Below, piece by piece: positions 25,777 to 34,535 of a stretch of DNA of 64,000 nt. Both the position numbers and the translations under genes were made by a program. How positions within the stretch are numbered: position 1 is the stretch's first letter; every line of letters begins with the position of its first letter. The DNA is taken from assembly GCF_000717995.1 (NCBI RefSeq), contig NZ_JODM01000018.1, positions 114,126 through 178,125 of the forward strand, in the 5' to 3' direction. This DNA is from Streptomyces violaceorubidus (GTDB lineage Bacteria > Actinomycetota > Actinomycetes > Streptomycetales > Streptomycetaceae). A model generated the notes under the pieces. The model was not told the origin of the DNA. It saw only the letters and a program-made list of their open reading frames with translations, and did no database searches.

Positions 25777-27921
25777 TCAGTCCTCCGCGCCGCCCACCCG
25801 CACCAGGTGCACGGCCGTGCTCGCCCAGTCCCCGTGCGGCAGGTCCAGGCGCAGGCCGTACGCCGCGAGGACACCGGCGTGATGGACGGCGCCGGTGCGC
25901 GCGTCCCGGTAGCGGGCGCCCGGCGCGAGGCCGCGCAGCCGCACCGGTGCCTCCGGCGGCGGACCCTGCTCCCCGGGCCCCCGCCGCCAGGCCAGGACCA
26001 GCGTCTCGGCGCCGTCCCCGGCGGCGTACTGCACGACCGCCGGACCCTCGCCCCGCGGCCCGGCGAGCCGGTACAGGTCCCCGTGCTGCACGAGGTGCCG
26101 CACCCGTTTGTAGGCGGCGACCAGCTCCGCGCCCTCCGCCAGCTCCTCCTCGGACCAGCGGCCCAGGTCGCCGCCGATGCCCAGCAGCCCCGCCATGGCG
26201 GCGTGGAAGCGGTACCGCAGCGGCACCGTGCGGCCGGTGAAGTGGTTGGGCACGTCGGTGACCCAGGCGGACATCACCCGGGCCGGCAGCACCTGCCCGA
26301 AGCCGTGCTGGATGAGGAGGCGGTCCGCCGCGTCGGTGTTGTCCGACGTCCACGCCTGGTCGGTGCGGCGCAGGATGCCGAGGTCGGCGCGTCCCCCGCC
26401 GCCGCTGCACGTCTCGATCCGCAGCCCGGGGTGGTCGGCGCGGAGCCGGTCCAGGACGCCGTAGAGATGGTGCACGTAGGCGGTCCACAGGCGGTCGTGG
26501 CCGCCGGGCCGGTCCGGCCAGCCCGCCTCGCTCAGGGCGCGGTTCATGTCCCACTTGAGGAAGTCCACGCCCGCGTCGGCGACGAGCCGGGTCAGCCAGC
26601 CGTACGCCCAGTCGGCGACGTCGTCGCGGGCGAAGTTCAGCACGAGCTGGTGGCGCAGCTCGCTGCGGGTGCGGCCGGGCTGGTGCAGCACCCAGTCGGG
26701 GTGCGCGCGGTACAGGTCGCTGTCGGGGTTGACCATCTCCGGTTCCACCCACACGCCGAACCGCATGCCGAGCCGGTGCACCGCCTCGGACAGCGGGGCG
26801 AGGCCGTGCGGGAAGCGCTCGGGCGCCGGGGTCCAGTCGCCGAGGCCGGCCCGGTCGTCGCGGCGCGCGCCGAACCAGCCGTCGTCGACGACGTACAGCT
26901 CCGCGCCGAGCGCGGCGGCCCGCTCGGCCAGGGCCCGCTGGCTCGCCTCGTCGACGTCGAAGCCGGTGGCCTCCCAGGAGTTGTAGAGCACCGGCGCGGT
27001 CTCCGCCCCGTGCGGCAGGACGTGCCGCCGGGTGTACGCGTGCCAGGACCGGCTCGCGGCGCCGAAACCGCCCTCGGTGAACAGCCCCGCGAAGACGGGG
27101 GTGGTGAACTCCTCGCCGGGGCCCAGCGGCACCGCGACGCCGTCGTGGCCGGCCCCGCCCGTCACCCCCGCCCGGCCGTCGTGGGTGCGCTGGAGGGTGA
27201 GGCGCCAACTGCCGCTCCAGGCCAGCGCGGTGCTCCACACCCTGCCGTGCTCCTCGCCCGCCCGGCCGTCGTCCAGCATCACCCAGGGCCCGGCGTGGTG
27301 GCTGGTGATGCCGCGCCGGCTGGTCAGCACCGTCTCGCCGTGCGGGAGCGGCTCGCGGCGCAGCCGGGACTCCGCGGCCCACCGCCCGGTGACATGGCTG
27401 ACCCGGTAGTCGGGCAGCGCGGGCAGCGACCAGGCGGCGGAGTCGGCCCGCAGCAGGTCGACGGGCTCCTCACCGGCGTTGCGCAGCACCGTACGGCGCT
27501 CGATGACGTCGGTGTCGTCGCGGACGGTGTAGTGCAGGGCCACGTGCAGCGGGCGCAGCCGGTCCCGGAACTCCAGCACCAACTCGGCGTTGCCCGGGGC
27601 GGGTTCGACGACCCGGTGACCGGTCGGCCGCCACTCGAAGGCGCGGGTGCCGTCCGCGTGGCGGACCTGGAGCGAGGGCGGCCCGTACCGGGTGCCGCCG
27701 TCGACGGGGAGTTCCTCGCCGACCGGGTCCCGCCCCTCGAAGCTGCTCACCTCCTGGGACGGGTCGGGCACGAGCAGGTCCCCGGCCTCCTCGGGGGTGA
27801 GCCTCGGACCCCACGCCACGTGCCGGGGGGCGCCCGTCGCGTCGACGCGCAGGACGTAGGACGTGCGCGGGGTCGACAGCAGCCAGAGCCCGGAGTCGGG
27901 GACACGGAAGATCATCGGCAT
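25777..27921 (-). CDS. GH36 alpha-galactosidase
   Basis: A 714-residue enzyme with no signal peptide, so probably cytoplasmic, removing terminal alpha-galactose from imported oligosaccharides. The GH36 layout is complete: N-terminal beta-supersandwich (to about 330), the barrel with YVVDDGWFG and the nucleophile Asp458 in KWDMNR, the ETCSGGGGR substrate loop, the acid/base Asp527 in TSDNTD, and a C-terminal beta domain. ATG 27921 has GAGG 4 nt upstream; a second ATG two codons on is possible. It is divergent from the ROK regulator and importer operon at 28101. Together they suggest uptake followed by intracellular cleavage of raffinose-type sugars or galactosyl glycans. Confidence 0.95.
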   Translation of the reverse strand: MPMIFRVPDSGLWLLSTPRTSYVLRVDATGAPRHVAWGPRLTPEEAGDLLVPDPSQEVSSFEGRDPVGEELPVDGGTRYGPPSLQVRHADGTRAFEWRPTGHRVVEPAPGNAELVLEFRDRLRPLHVALHYTVRDDTDVIERRTVLRNAGEEPVDLLRADSAAWSLPALPDYRVSHVTGRWAAESRLRREPLPHGETVLTSRRGITSHHAGPWVMLDDGRAGEEHGRVWSTALAWSGSWRLTLQRTHDGRAGVTGGAGHDGVAVPLGPGEEFTTPVFAGLFTEGGFGAASRSWHAYTRRHVLPHGAETAPVLYNSWEATGFDVDEASQRALAERAAALGAELYVVDDGWFGARRDDRAGLGDWTPAPERFPHGLAPLSEAVHRLGMRFGVWVEPEMVNPDSDLYRAHPDWVLHQPGRTRSELRHQLVLNFARDDVADWAYGWLTRLVADAGVDFLKWDMNRALSEAGWPDRPGGHDRLWTAYVHHLYGVLDRLRADHPGLRIETCSGGGGRADLGILRRTDQAWTSDNTDAADRLLIQHGFGQVLPARVMSAWVTDVPNHFTGRTVPLRYRFHAAMAGLLGIGGDLGRWSEEELAEGAELVAAYKRVRHLVQHGDLYRLAGPRGEGPAVVQYAAGDGAETLVLAWRRGPGEQGPPPEAPVRLRGLAPGARYRDARTGAVHHAGVLAAYGLRLDLPHGDWASTAVHLVRVGGAED

Positions 27922-28031
27922 CAGGCCTCGTGTTCGCGTGGGGACGACGGGAGTCGCGGGGAGCAGCAGGGCCTTTGATCACCAGGCAACACCGCGCGTG
28001 CACGGGTCATTTGAAAGCAGAAGTGCGTCTG

Positions 28032-28041
28032 TGGTCAACCA
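28032..28041. promoter_or_regulatory. Short palindrome in the GH36/ROK divergent region
   Basis: TGGT-CA-ACCA is a perfect small inverted repeat in the AT-rich stretch between the divergent GH36 and ROK starts, with a related ACCA repeat 8 bp further. It may be part of the ROK repressor's operator. Confidence 0.3.
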
Positions 28042-28064
28042 TCGAACCAATCATGTTTCTTTCA

Positions 28065-28093
28065 TTGACAGCGGAAAATAACCCGCCTAGGTT
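28065..28093 (+). promoter_or_regulatory. Strong promoter of the ROK regulator/importer operon
   Basis: A perfect TTGACA (28065-28070), a 17-bp gap and TAGGTT (28088-28093). The expected transcript start, about 7 nt after the -10, coincides with the ATG at 28101, so the mRNA is probably leaderless. This agrees with the absence of a ribosome site. Confidence 0.7.
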
Positions 28094-28100
28094 CCCCGCC

Positions 28101-29363
28101 ATGTCCGCCCCGTCGTCGTCTCCCCGTGCCGAGTCGTTCCCCGCGCACACGCCCGCCGCCTCGCAGGTCTTCGTCACGGCCCTCTCCCAGGGCCCGCTCA
28201 CCCGCTTGGAGCTGGCCCGTCGCGCCGGGCTGTCCCCGGCCGCCGTCACCAAGGCCGTACGGCCCCTCATCGAGGCCGGATACCTGGCGGAGAGCGCCGA
28301 CGACGAGTCCCGCCCGGCCCTGGGCAGGCCCGCCAGCCTGGTCCGGGTCGACGGCGGACGGGCCCTGTTCCTCGGCGTCAAGGTCACCGGCGACGAGGTC
28401 ATCGGCGTCCTCACCGATCTGTGCTGCCGGGTACTGGTCGCCCGGCACCTGCCCCTGGCGGACCGTCGCCCCCAGGCGGTACTGGCCACCCTCGCCGACC
28501 TCACCCAGGAACTGCTGGCCGAGGCCGACGGCCTGGGCGTGCACGTCGTGGGCGCGGGCGTGGCCGTCTCCGGCGACGTGGACCGCGCCCGGGGCCTGGT
28601 GCGCTACTCGCCGTTCCTGGAGTGGCGGGAGGTGCCGCTGGCCGAACTGGCCGCGATGACCACGGGCCTGCCGGTCACCGTGGACAACGATGTCCGCGCC
28701 CTGACCGTCGCCGAGCAGTGGTTCGGCGCCGGTGTCGGCCTGTCCGACTTCGCGCTCGTCACCGTCGGCGCCGGCATCGGCTGCGGACTGGTCGTGCACG
28801 GCCGGGTGGTGGCCGGGGCGCACGGCGTGGCCGGCGAGATCGGTCACGTCACGGTCGACCCCGCGGGCCCGCTGTGCCACTGCGGCAACCGCGGCTGTGT
28901 GGAGGCCGTCGCGGGGGAGGCCGCCATCGTCGACCGGGTGCGCAGGGCCACCGGCACCGAGGTCGCCGACGCGGCCGAGGCCGCCGCGCTGGCCCACCAG
29001 GGGGTGGCCGCGGCGCAGGAGGCGTACGCCAGGGCGGGCGAGGCGATCGGCCGGGGCATCGCCACCGTGGCCAATCTGCTCGGCCCCGAACGCGTGATCA
29101 TCTCCGGCGAGGGGCTGGCCGCCTACGACCTGTTCGCCGAGCAGATCCGCGACTCCTTCGCGGCCGCCGCCTTCGGCTCCGCCGCGCGGTGCGACGTCAG
29201 GACCCGCCCCCTGCCCTTCGAGGAGTGGGCCCGCGGCGCCGCCGCGAGCGCCATCCAGTCCTTCATCGGCCAGTCCCGCAACGGACCCTCGTCCGCGGGG
29301 CCGTCCGCCACCGCACCGCTGCTCGCCGGCAAGCCCGCCACCGCGGGCGGACCGCGCCCGTGA
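28101..29363 (+). CDS. ROK-family transcriptional repressor
   Basis: A 420-residue protein with an N-terminal MarR-like winged helix (about 20-75, LTRLELARRAGLSPAAVTKA) and a ROK sugar-kinase-like domain. Key ROK features are VTVGAGIGCGLVV, GEIGHVTVDP and the zinc-binding CHCGNRGCVEAV motif. Such proteins bind DNA and release it on sensing a sugar or sugar phosphate. Position at the head of the ABC importer and glycosidase genes, and divergent from GH36, makes it the likely local repressor. The promoter places the transcript start at the ATG. The binding protein gene follows after 53 bp. Confidence 0.92.
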   Translation: MSAPSSSPRAESFPAHTPAASQVFVTALSQGPLTRLELARRAGLSPAAVTKAVRPLIEAGYLAESADDESRPALGRPASLVRVDGGRALFLGVKVTGDEVIGVLTDLCCRVLVARHLPLADRRPQAVLATLADLTQELLAEADGLGVHVVGAGVAVSGDVDRARGLVRYSPFLEWREVPLAELAAMTTGLPVTVDNDVRALTVAEQWFGAGVGLSDFALVTVGAGIGCGLVVHGRVVAGAHGVAGEIGHVTVDPAGPLCHCGNRGCVEAVAGEAAIVDRVRRATGTEVADAAEAAALAHQGVAAAQEAYARAGEAIGRGIATVANLLGPERVIISGEGLAAYDLFAEQIRDSFAAAAFGSAARCDVRTRPLPFEEWARGAAASAIQSFIGQSRNGPSSAGPSATAPLLAGKPATAGGPRP

Positions 29364-29416
29364 GCGCACCGAGAAGACCCGTGCCCAGACCGGACCAGTA
29401 CGTACGAGGAGCACCC

Positions 29417-30736
29417 ATGACGCAAGCGAGCCGCCCCACGCCCCTCGCTCCCGGCTCCGGCCCCGGACGCCGAGGAGTCGTCGGCGGCCTGTTCGGGTTG
29501 ACGGCCGCCGCCCTGGCCGCGCCCGTCCTCACGGCCTGCGGCGGCGGGCCGAAGGTGGACCCGAAGACGGTCACCTTCGGCTCCAACGGCGCGGACGCCG
29601 CCCCGAAGTCCGCCTACGCCGCCGTCACCAAGGCCTTCACCCGGGACTCGGGCCTGAAGGTGGCGACCAACACCGTCGACCACGACACGTTCCAGAAGAG
29701 CATCACCAGCTACCTCCAGGGCACCCCGGACGACGTCTTCACCTGGTTCGCCGGGTACCGCATGCAGTACTTCGCCAAGAAGGGCCTCGCCACGCCGCTC
29801 GACGACGTGTGGGAGAAGCTGGGCGACGGCTTCAGCGACGCGACCAGGCAGCTCTCGCGGGGAGAGGACGGCACGTACTACTTCGTGCCGCTGTACAACT
29901 ACCCGTGGGCGGTCTTCTACCGCAAGAGCCTGTTCGCCGAACGCGGCTACGAGGCCCCGGCCACCTGGGACGAGTTCATCGCCCTGGCCAAGCGGATGCG
30001 CGCGGACGGGCTCGACCCGGTGGCCTCCGGCTACGGCGGCGGGGACAGCTGGTCGGTCCTCGGCGCCTTCGACTACCTGAACCTGCGGGCCAACGGCTAC
30101 GACTTCCACATGGCGCTCATGCGCGGCGAGACCTCCTGGACCGACCAGCGGACCACCCGCGTCCTGGACCTGTGGCGCGAGCTGACCCCGCACTACCAGA
30201 AGAGCGGCGGCGGCCGGTCCTGGCAGGACGCCGCCCAGTCGCTGCTGGACAAGAAGACCGGCATGGCGGTCATCGGGCTCTTCCTCGGCCAGCAGGTCAC
30301 CGACGAGAAGATACGCGCCGACCTGGACTTCTTCGCCTTCCCCGAGATCGACCCGGCGCACGGACAGGACGCGGTGGAGGCCCCCACCGACGGCTTCATG
30401 CTCAGCCGCAGGCCGAAGAACGAGGACGGTGCGAAGAAGTTCCTCACCTACCTCGGCGGCGCGGCGGCGGAGGAGGCGTACATGAAGGCCGACCCCAGCA
30501 ACCTCGCCGTCAACGAGAAGGCGAGCACCGCCTCCTACAACCCGCTGCAGAAGAAGTCGGCCGAACTGATCGCGCGGGCCAAGCACATCAGCCAGTTCGC
30601 CGACCGCGACAGCGACCCCGGCTTCATCTCCACGGTCGTCCTGCCCGGCCTGACCGAGTGGCTCGGCCACCCCGACGACGGCGCCGCGACGCTGAAGAAG
30701 ATCGAGTCGCAGCGCTCGCGCTTCTTCACCGCCTGA
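29417..30736 (+). CDS. Sugar ABC transporter substrate-binding lipoprotein
   Basis: A 439-residue extracellular solute-binding protein (family 1). GGAG lies 6 nt before ATG 29417. The N-terminus has a twin-arginine-like PGRRGVVGGLFG stretch and a lipobox LTAC, so the mature protein would be anchored through that Cys. Typical binding-protein motifs include VPLYNYPWAVFYRKSLF and ATWDEF. It should capture an oligosaccharide and hand it to the permeases encoded immediately downstream (19-bp gap). The likely ligand, judged by the surrounding alpha-galactosidases, is an alpha-galactoside; this is inferred. Confidence 0.93.
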   Translation: MTQASRPTPLAPGSGPGRRGVVGGLFGLTAAALAAPVLTACGGGPKVDPKTVTFGSNGADAAPKSAYAAVTKAFTRDSGLKVATNTVDHDTFQKSITSYLQGTPDDVFTWFAGYRMQYFAKKGLATPLDDVWEKLGDGFSDATRQLSRGEDGTYYFVPLYNYPWAVFYRKSLFAERGYEAPATWDEFIALAKRMRADGLDPVASGYGGGDSWSVLGAFDYLNLRANGYDFHMALMRGETSWTDQRTTRVLDLWRELTPHYQKSGGGRSWQDAAQSLLDKKTGMAVIGLFLGQQVTDEKIRADLDFFAFPEIDPAHGQDAVEAPTDGFMLSRRPKNEDGAKKFLTYLGGAAAEEAYMKADPSNLAVNEKASTASYNPLQKKSAELIARAKHISQFADRDSDPGFISTVVLPGLTEWLGHPDDGAATLKKIESQRSRFFTA

Positions 30737-30755
30737 GCCCCGCGGACCGGTTCCC

Positions 30756-31670
30756 ATGCCTCCCGCGACGTCCTCGCCCTCCCGCCTGGGCCGCGGCGAC
30801 CGCCTCTTCCTGGCGCTCGTCGTCGGCGTGCCCCTGCTGGCGCTGCTGGCCCTCGTCTGGCTGCCCGCGCTCGCCTCGATCGCGCTGTCCTTCACCACCT
30901 GGGACGGCATCGAGCTGTCCGGCATCCACGGGACGGGCTTCGAGAACTACACCCAGATCCTCACCAACTACCCGCCGTTCTGGCCGGCCGTCGGCCACAA
31001 CGTGCTGTGGCTGCTGTTCACCGCCCTGCTGCCGACCCCCTTCGGCGTCTTCCTCGCCTACCACCTCGACCACAGGATCCGGTTCACCCGCTTCTACCAG
31101 ACGGCGATCTTCCTGCCGATGGTGCTCTCCCTCGCCGTCGTCGGCTTCATCTGGGAGATCATCTACGACCCCGACACCGGCCTGCTCAACAGCCTGCTGG
31201 ACGCCGCCGGAAGCAGCGGGCACATCGACTGGCTCGGCGACCCCGACCTGAACCTCTGGGCCGTCCTGGTCGCCTCGGCCTGGCGCCACACCGGCTACAT
31301 CATGATCCTCTACCTGGCCGGCCTGAAGAGCTTCGACCCGTCCCTCAAGGAGGCCGCCGCGCTCGACGGCGCGAACGGCCGCCAGACCTTCTTCCGCGTC
31401 GTCCTGCCCGCCCTGAAGCCGGTCAACGTCATCATCGTGGTGGTCACCGTGATGGAGTCGCTGCGCGCCTTCGACATCGTCTACGTCCTCGGCGGCGGCA
31501 CCGGCAGCAAACCCGGCATGGAACTGCTCTCCCTGCTCATCACCGACAACATCGTCGGCGAGTCCGGCCACATCGGGTACGGCTCCGCGCTCGCCGTGCT
31601 CCTGCTGCTGGTCTCCCTGGCGGCCATCGGCGCGTTCCTCGTCCAGACCTTCCGCAAGGAGGACGCGTGA
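30756..31670 (+). CDS. Sugar ABC transporter permease (first subunit)
   Basis: A 304-residue inner-membrane protein of the MalF type with about six membrane helices, the first at about residues 20-42. The EAA loop EAAALDGANGRQTFFRVVLP marks the contact for the ATPase. It overlaps the next permease gene by 4 bp (GTGA), indicating translational coupling. No ATP-binding subunit is encoded in the cluster; in streptomycetes many such importers share the MsiK ATPase encoded elsewhere. Confidence 0.93.
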   Translation: MPPATSSPSRLGRGDRLFLALVVGVPLLALLALVWLPALASIALSFTTWDGIELSGIHGTGFENYTQILTNYPPFWPAVGHNVLWLLFTALLPTPFGVFLAYHLDHRIRFTRFYQTAIFLPMVLSLAVVGFIWEIIYDPDTGLLNSLLDAAGSSGHIDWLGDPDLNLWAVLVASAWRHTGYIMILYLAGLKSFDPSLKEAAALDGANGRQTFFRVVLPALKPVNVIIVVVTVMESLRAFDIVYVLGGGTGSKPGMELLSLLITDNIVGESGHIGYGSALAVLLLLVSLAAIGAFLVQTFRKEDA

Positions 31671-32587
31671 GGACCACCACGCCCCGCCCCGAGACCCGGC
31701 TCCCCGCGCGGCGACCGTCCGCCCCGAGGCCCGCCCGCCCCCGCCGCGACACGGGCCGCCACCTGCTCCTCGCCACGGTCTCCGCCGCCTGGCTCGTCCC
31801 GCTGCTGTGGGCGGTCTACACCTCCCTGCGGCCCTACGGCGACACCGCGGCGCACGGCTACTTCTCCTGGCCGCGCGAGGTGAGCCTCGCGAACTTCACC
31901 GACGCCTGGTCCCAGTCGGGCATGCCGCACTTCTTCTTCAACTCCCTGCTCATCACCGTCCCCGCCGTCCTCGGCACCCTGCTCTTCTCGGCGGCCGTCG
32001 CCTTCTTCGTCACCCGCTTCGACTTCCGTCTCAACCTGGCCCTGCTGATGCTGTTCACCGCGGGCAACCTGCTGCCCGCCCAGGTGCTCATCACCCCCCT
32101 GTACCGCCTGTACCTCCTGGTCCCGCTGCCGTGGTGGATGAGCGACAGCCTGCTGCTCTACAACTCCGCCTGGGGCATCATCGCCATCCACATCGCCTAC
32201 CAGTGCGGCTTTTGCACCTTCGTCCTCAGCAACTACATGAAGACGATCCCCAAGGAGATCACCGAGGCCGCCCTCGTCGACGGCGCCCCCGTGTGGCGGC
32301 AGTTCCTCCAGATCGTCCTCCCGCTGTGCCGGCCGGCCTTCGCCGCGCTCGCCACCCTCGAATCGATCTGGATCTACAACGACTTCTTCTGGCCGCTCAC
32401 CCTCATCGAGACCGGCGACAAGCGGCCCGTCACCTCCGCCCTGGCCAACCTCCAGGGCGCCTACTTCACCAACCCCAACCTGATCGCGGCCGGCGCCCTG
32501 ATGACCGCGGTCCCCACGCTGCTGGTGTACTTCGCCCTCCAGCGGCAGTTCGTCAGCGGACTCACCCTCGGCTCGGGCAAGGGCTGA
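31667..32587 (+). CDS. Sugar ABC transporter permease (second subunit)
   Basis: A 306-residue MalG-type permease with about six membrane helices. GTG 31667 overlaps the preceding stop and has a strong AAGGAGG site inside the end of the upstream gene. The EAA loop reads EAALVDGAPVWRQFLQIVLP. It pairs with the preceding subunit to form the channel. The GH27 gene follows after 45 bp, so importer and enzyme are probably made together. Confidence 0.93.
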   Translation: MRTTTPRPETRLPARRPSAPRPARPRRDTGRHLLLATVSAAWLVPLLWAVYTSLRPYGDTAAHGYFSWPREVSLANFTDAWSQSGMPHFFFNSLLITVPAVLGTLLFSAAVAFFVTRFDFRLNLALLMLFTAGNLLPAQVLITPLYRLYLLVPLPWWMSDSLLLYNSAWGIIAIHIAYQCGFCTFVLSNYMKTIPKEITEAALVDGAPVWRQFLQIVLPLCRPAFAALATLESIWIYNDFFWPLTLIETGDKRPVTSALANLQGAYFTNPNLIAAGALMTAVPTLLVYFALQRQFVSGLTLGSGKG

Positions 32588-32632
32588 GCCGCCCCCTCCC
32601 GCCGCAAGCAACCCACCCTGGAGGTACGGCCC

Positions 32633-34450
32633 ATGGGGTCATCCTCGTACTCCGTCCTGCCCGCACGCGGTCTGAGAGCCGTGGTCGTCCTGGCCGTGGC
32701 CGCCGGCCTGGCGACGACCGCCCCGGCCGCCCGCGCCGACAGCGCCCCCTCGTCCCCGGCGTCGTCCACCGCGCCCGCGGCCAAGCCCTACATGGGCTGG
32801 TCCAGCTGGAGCATGCAGTCCTCGAAGTACCCGGGCCTCAACCCGGACGGCGACTACAGCTACCTGACCGAGGCCAACGTCCTCAAGCAGGCCGACGCCA
32901 TGGCCGCCAAGCTGAAGAAGTACGGCTACGAGTACGTCAACATCGACGCCGGCTGGTGGCGCGACCGGGCGTGGACCCCCGAGTTCGACGGCTACGCCCG
33001 GCAGAAGGCCGACCCCAAGCGCTTCCCGCGCGGCATGGGGGCCGTCGCCGACGACCTGCACGCCAAGGGCCTCAAGGCCGGGATCTACCTCCCCGTCGGC
33101 CTGGAGAAGGAGGCGTACGACGACGGGAAGACACCGATCTGGAACGCCGAGGGCTGCACCACCGCCGACATCGTGTACGACGACCTGCGCACCACCAACG
33201 GCTGGGACAGCGCGTACAAGATCGACTTCTCGGACCCCTGTGCGCAGAAGTACGTCGACTCCCAGGCCCGGATGTTCGCCGACTGGGGCTACGACTTCCT
33301 CAAGCTCGACGGCGTCGGCCCCGGCTCCTTCAAGAGCGGCGACAACTACGACAACGTCGCCGACGTGGCCGCCTGGCAGAAGGCCATCGCCGCCACCGGC
33401 CGCCCGATCCACCTCGAACTGTCCTGGTCCCTCAACATCGGCCACGCGGCCGACTGGAAGAAGCACTCCCAGGGCTGGCGCATCGACACCGACGTCGAGT
33501 GCTACTGCAACACCCTCGTGAGCTGGGAGAACTCCGTCGACGACCGCTGGGTGGACCTCCCCGCGTGGACCCGGCACGCCGGCCCCGGCGGCTGGAACGA
33601 CCTGGACGCCCTGGACGTCGGCAACGGGGAGATGGACGGCCTCACCAAGGCCGAACGGCAGAGCGCCGCCACCCTGTGGGCCATCGCCAAGTCACCGCTG
33701 TACACCGGCGACGACCTCACCCGCCTCGACTCCTACGGACTGTCGCTGCTGACCAACAGGGAGGTCATCGCGGTCAACCAGGGCGACACCCCGCCCGCTC
33801 ACCTGGTCACCGCCTCCGACCCGCAGCAGGTGTGGGCCGCGAAGAACCCCGACGGCACGTACACCGTCGCCCTGTTCAACCTCGCCGACCGCCCCGCCGC
33901 CGTCACCGCCGACTTCTCCGCCCTCGGCTTCACCGGCCGGGCCGCCGTGCGCGACCTGTGGAACCACGAGAGCCTCGGCACCCACCGGGACGGGATCACC
34001 CAGGCGCTGCCCGCGCACGGCTCCCGCCTGTTCACCCTCACCCCGAAGGGCGCCGCGGACGTCTCCCGGACCGGCTACGAGGCCGAGTCCGGCGGCAACA
34101 CCCTCGCCGGCAGCGCCTCCGTCGCCGACTGCTCCGCCTGCTCCGGCGGCAAGAAGGTCGGCAACCTCTACACCGGCGGCAGGCTCACCTTCAACGACGT
34201 GGTGGTCCCCGCCGCGGGCACCTACCAGGTGCGGATCTCCTACGTCAGCGGCGATGCCCGTCCGGCATCCGTCTCGGCGAACGGGAACGGCGCCGTCCGG
34301 CACACCTTCGCCGCCACCGGCGACTGGGGCACCGTCTCCACCGCGACCGTCCCCGTGCAGCTGAAGGCGGGCGCCAACACCGTCACCGTCGACAGCGGCT
34401 CCGACTACGCGCCGGACATCGACCGGATCGACGTCATCAGGTCTTCCTGA
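32633..34450 (+). CDS. Secreted GH27 alpha-galactosidase with C-terminal CBM35-like domain
   Basis: A 605-residue extracellular enzyme. ATG 32633 has GGAGG 7 nt upstream. Signal peptide about 1-36 ending ARADS. The GH27 barrel starts at PYMGWSSWS and contains YEYVNIDAGWW, the nucleophile Asp226 in FLKLDGVG and the acid/base region WRIDTDV (Asp285 or Asp287). A C-terminal beta domain is followed by a carbohydrate-binding module (about 480-605, beginning GYEAESGGNTLAG). It probably trims alpha-galactose from polymers such as galactomannan outside the cell, supplying sugars to the importer encoded just upstream. Confidence 0.93.
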   Translation: MGSSSYSVLPARGLRAVVVLAVAAGLATTAPAARADSAPSSPASSTAPAAKPYMGWSSWSMQSSKYPGLNPDGDYSYLTEANVLKQADAMAAKLKKYGYEYVNIDAGWWRDRAWTPEFDGYARQKADPKRFPRGMGAVADDLHAKGLKAGIYLPVGLEKEAYDDGKTPIWNAEGCTTADIVYDDLRTTNGWDSAYKIDFSDPCAQKYVDSQARMFADWGYDFLKLDGVGPGSFKSGDNYDNVADVAAWQKAIAATGRPIHLELSWSLNIGHAADWKKHSQGWRIDTDVECYCNTLVSWENSVDDRWVDLPAWTRHAGPGGWNDLDALDVGNGEMDGLTKAERQSAATLWAIAKSPLYTGDDLTRLDSYGLSLLTNREVIAVNQGDTPPAHLVTASDPQQVWAAKNPDGTYTVALFNLADRPAAVTADFSALGFTGRAAVRDLWNHESLGTHRDGITQALPAHGSRLFTLTPKGAADVSRTGYEAESGGNTLAGSASVADCSACSGGKKVGNLYTGGRLTFNDVVVPAAGTYQVRISYVSGDARPASVSANGNGAVRHTFAATGDWGTVSTATVPVQLKAGANTVTVDSGSDYAPDIDRIDVIRSS

Positions 34451-34481
34451 CCCTCCGTGAGGTCTCCCCGCCCCCCGTGCC

Positions 34482-34511
34482 GGGGGCCCGGTCCGCCCCC
34501 GCCGGGCCCCC
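34482..34511 (+). terminator. Hairpin inside the glycosidase operon
   Basis: A 10-bp stem GGGGGCCCGG / CCGGGCCCCC with a 10-nt loop lies in the 85-bp gap between GH27 and GH95. It may be a partial terminator or an RNA-processing element that lowers expression of the distal genes. Confidence 0.5.
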
Positions 34512-34535
34512 TCCTCCCCGAGTACAGGAGCCGCC

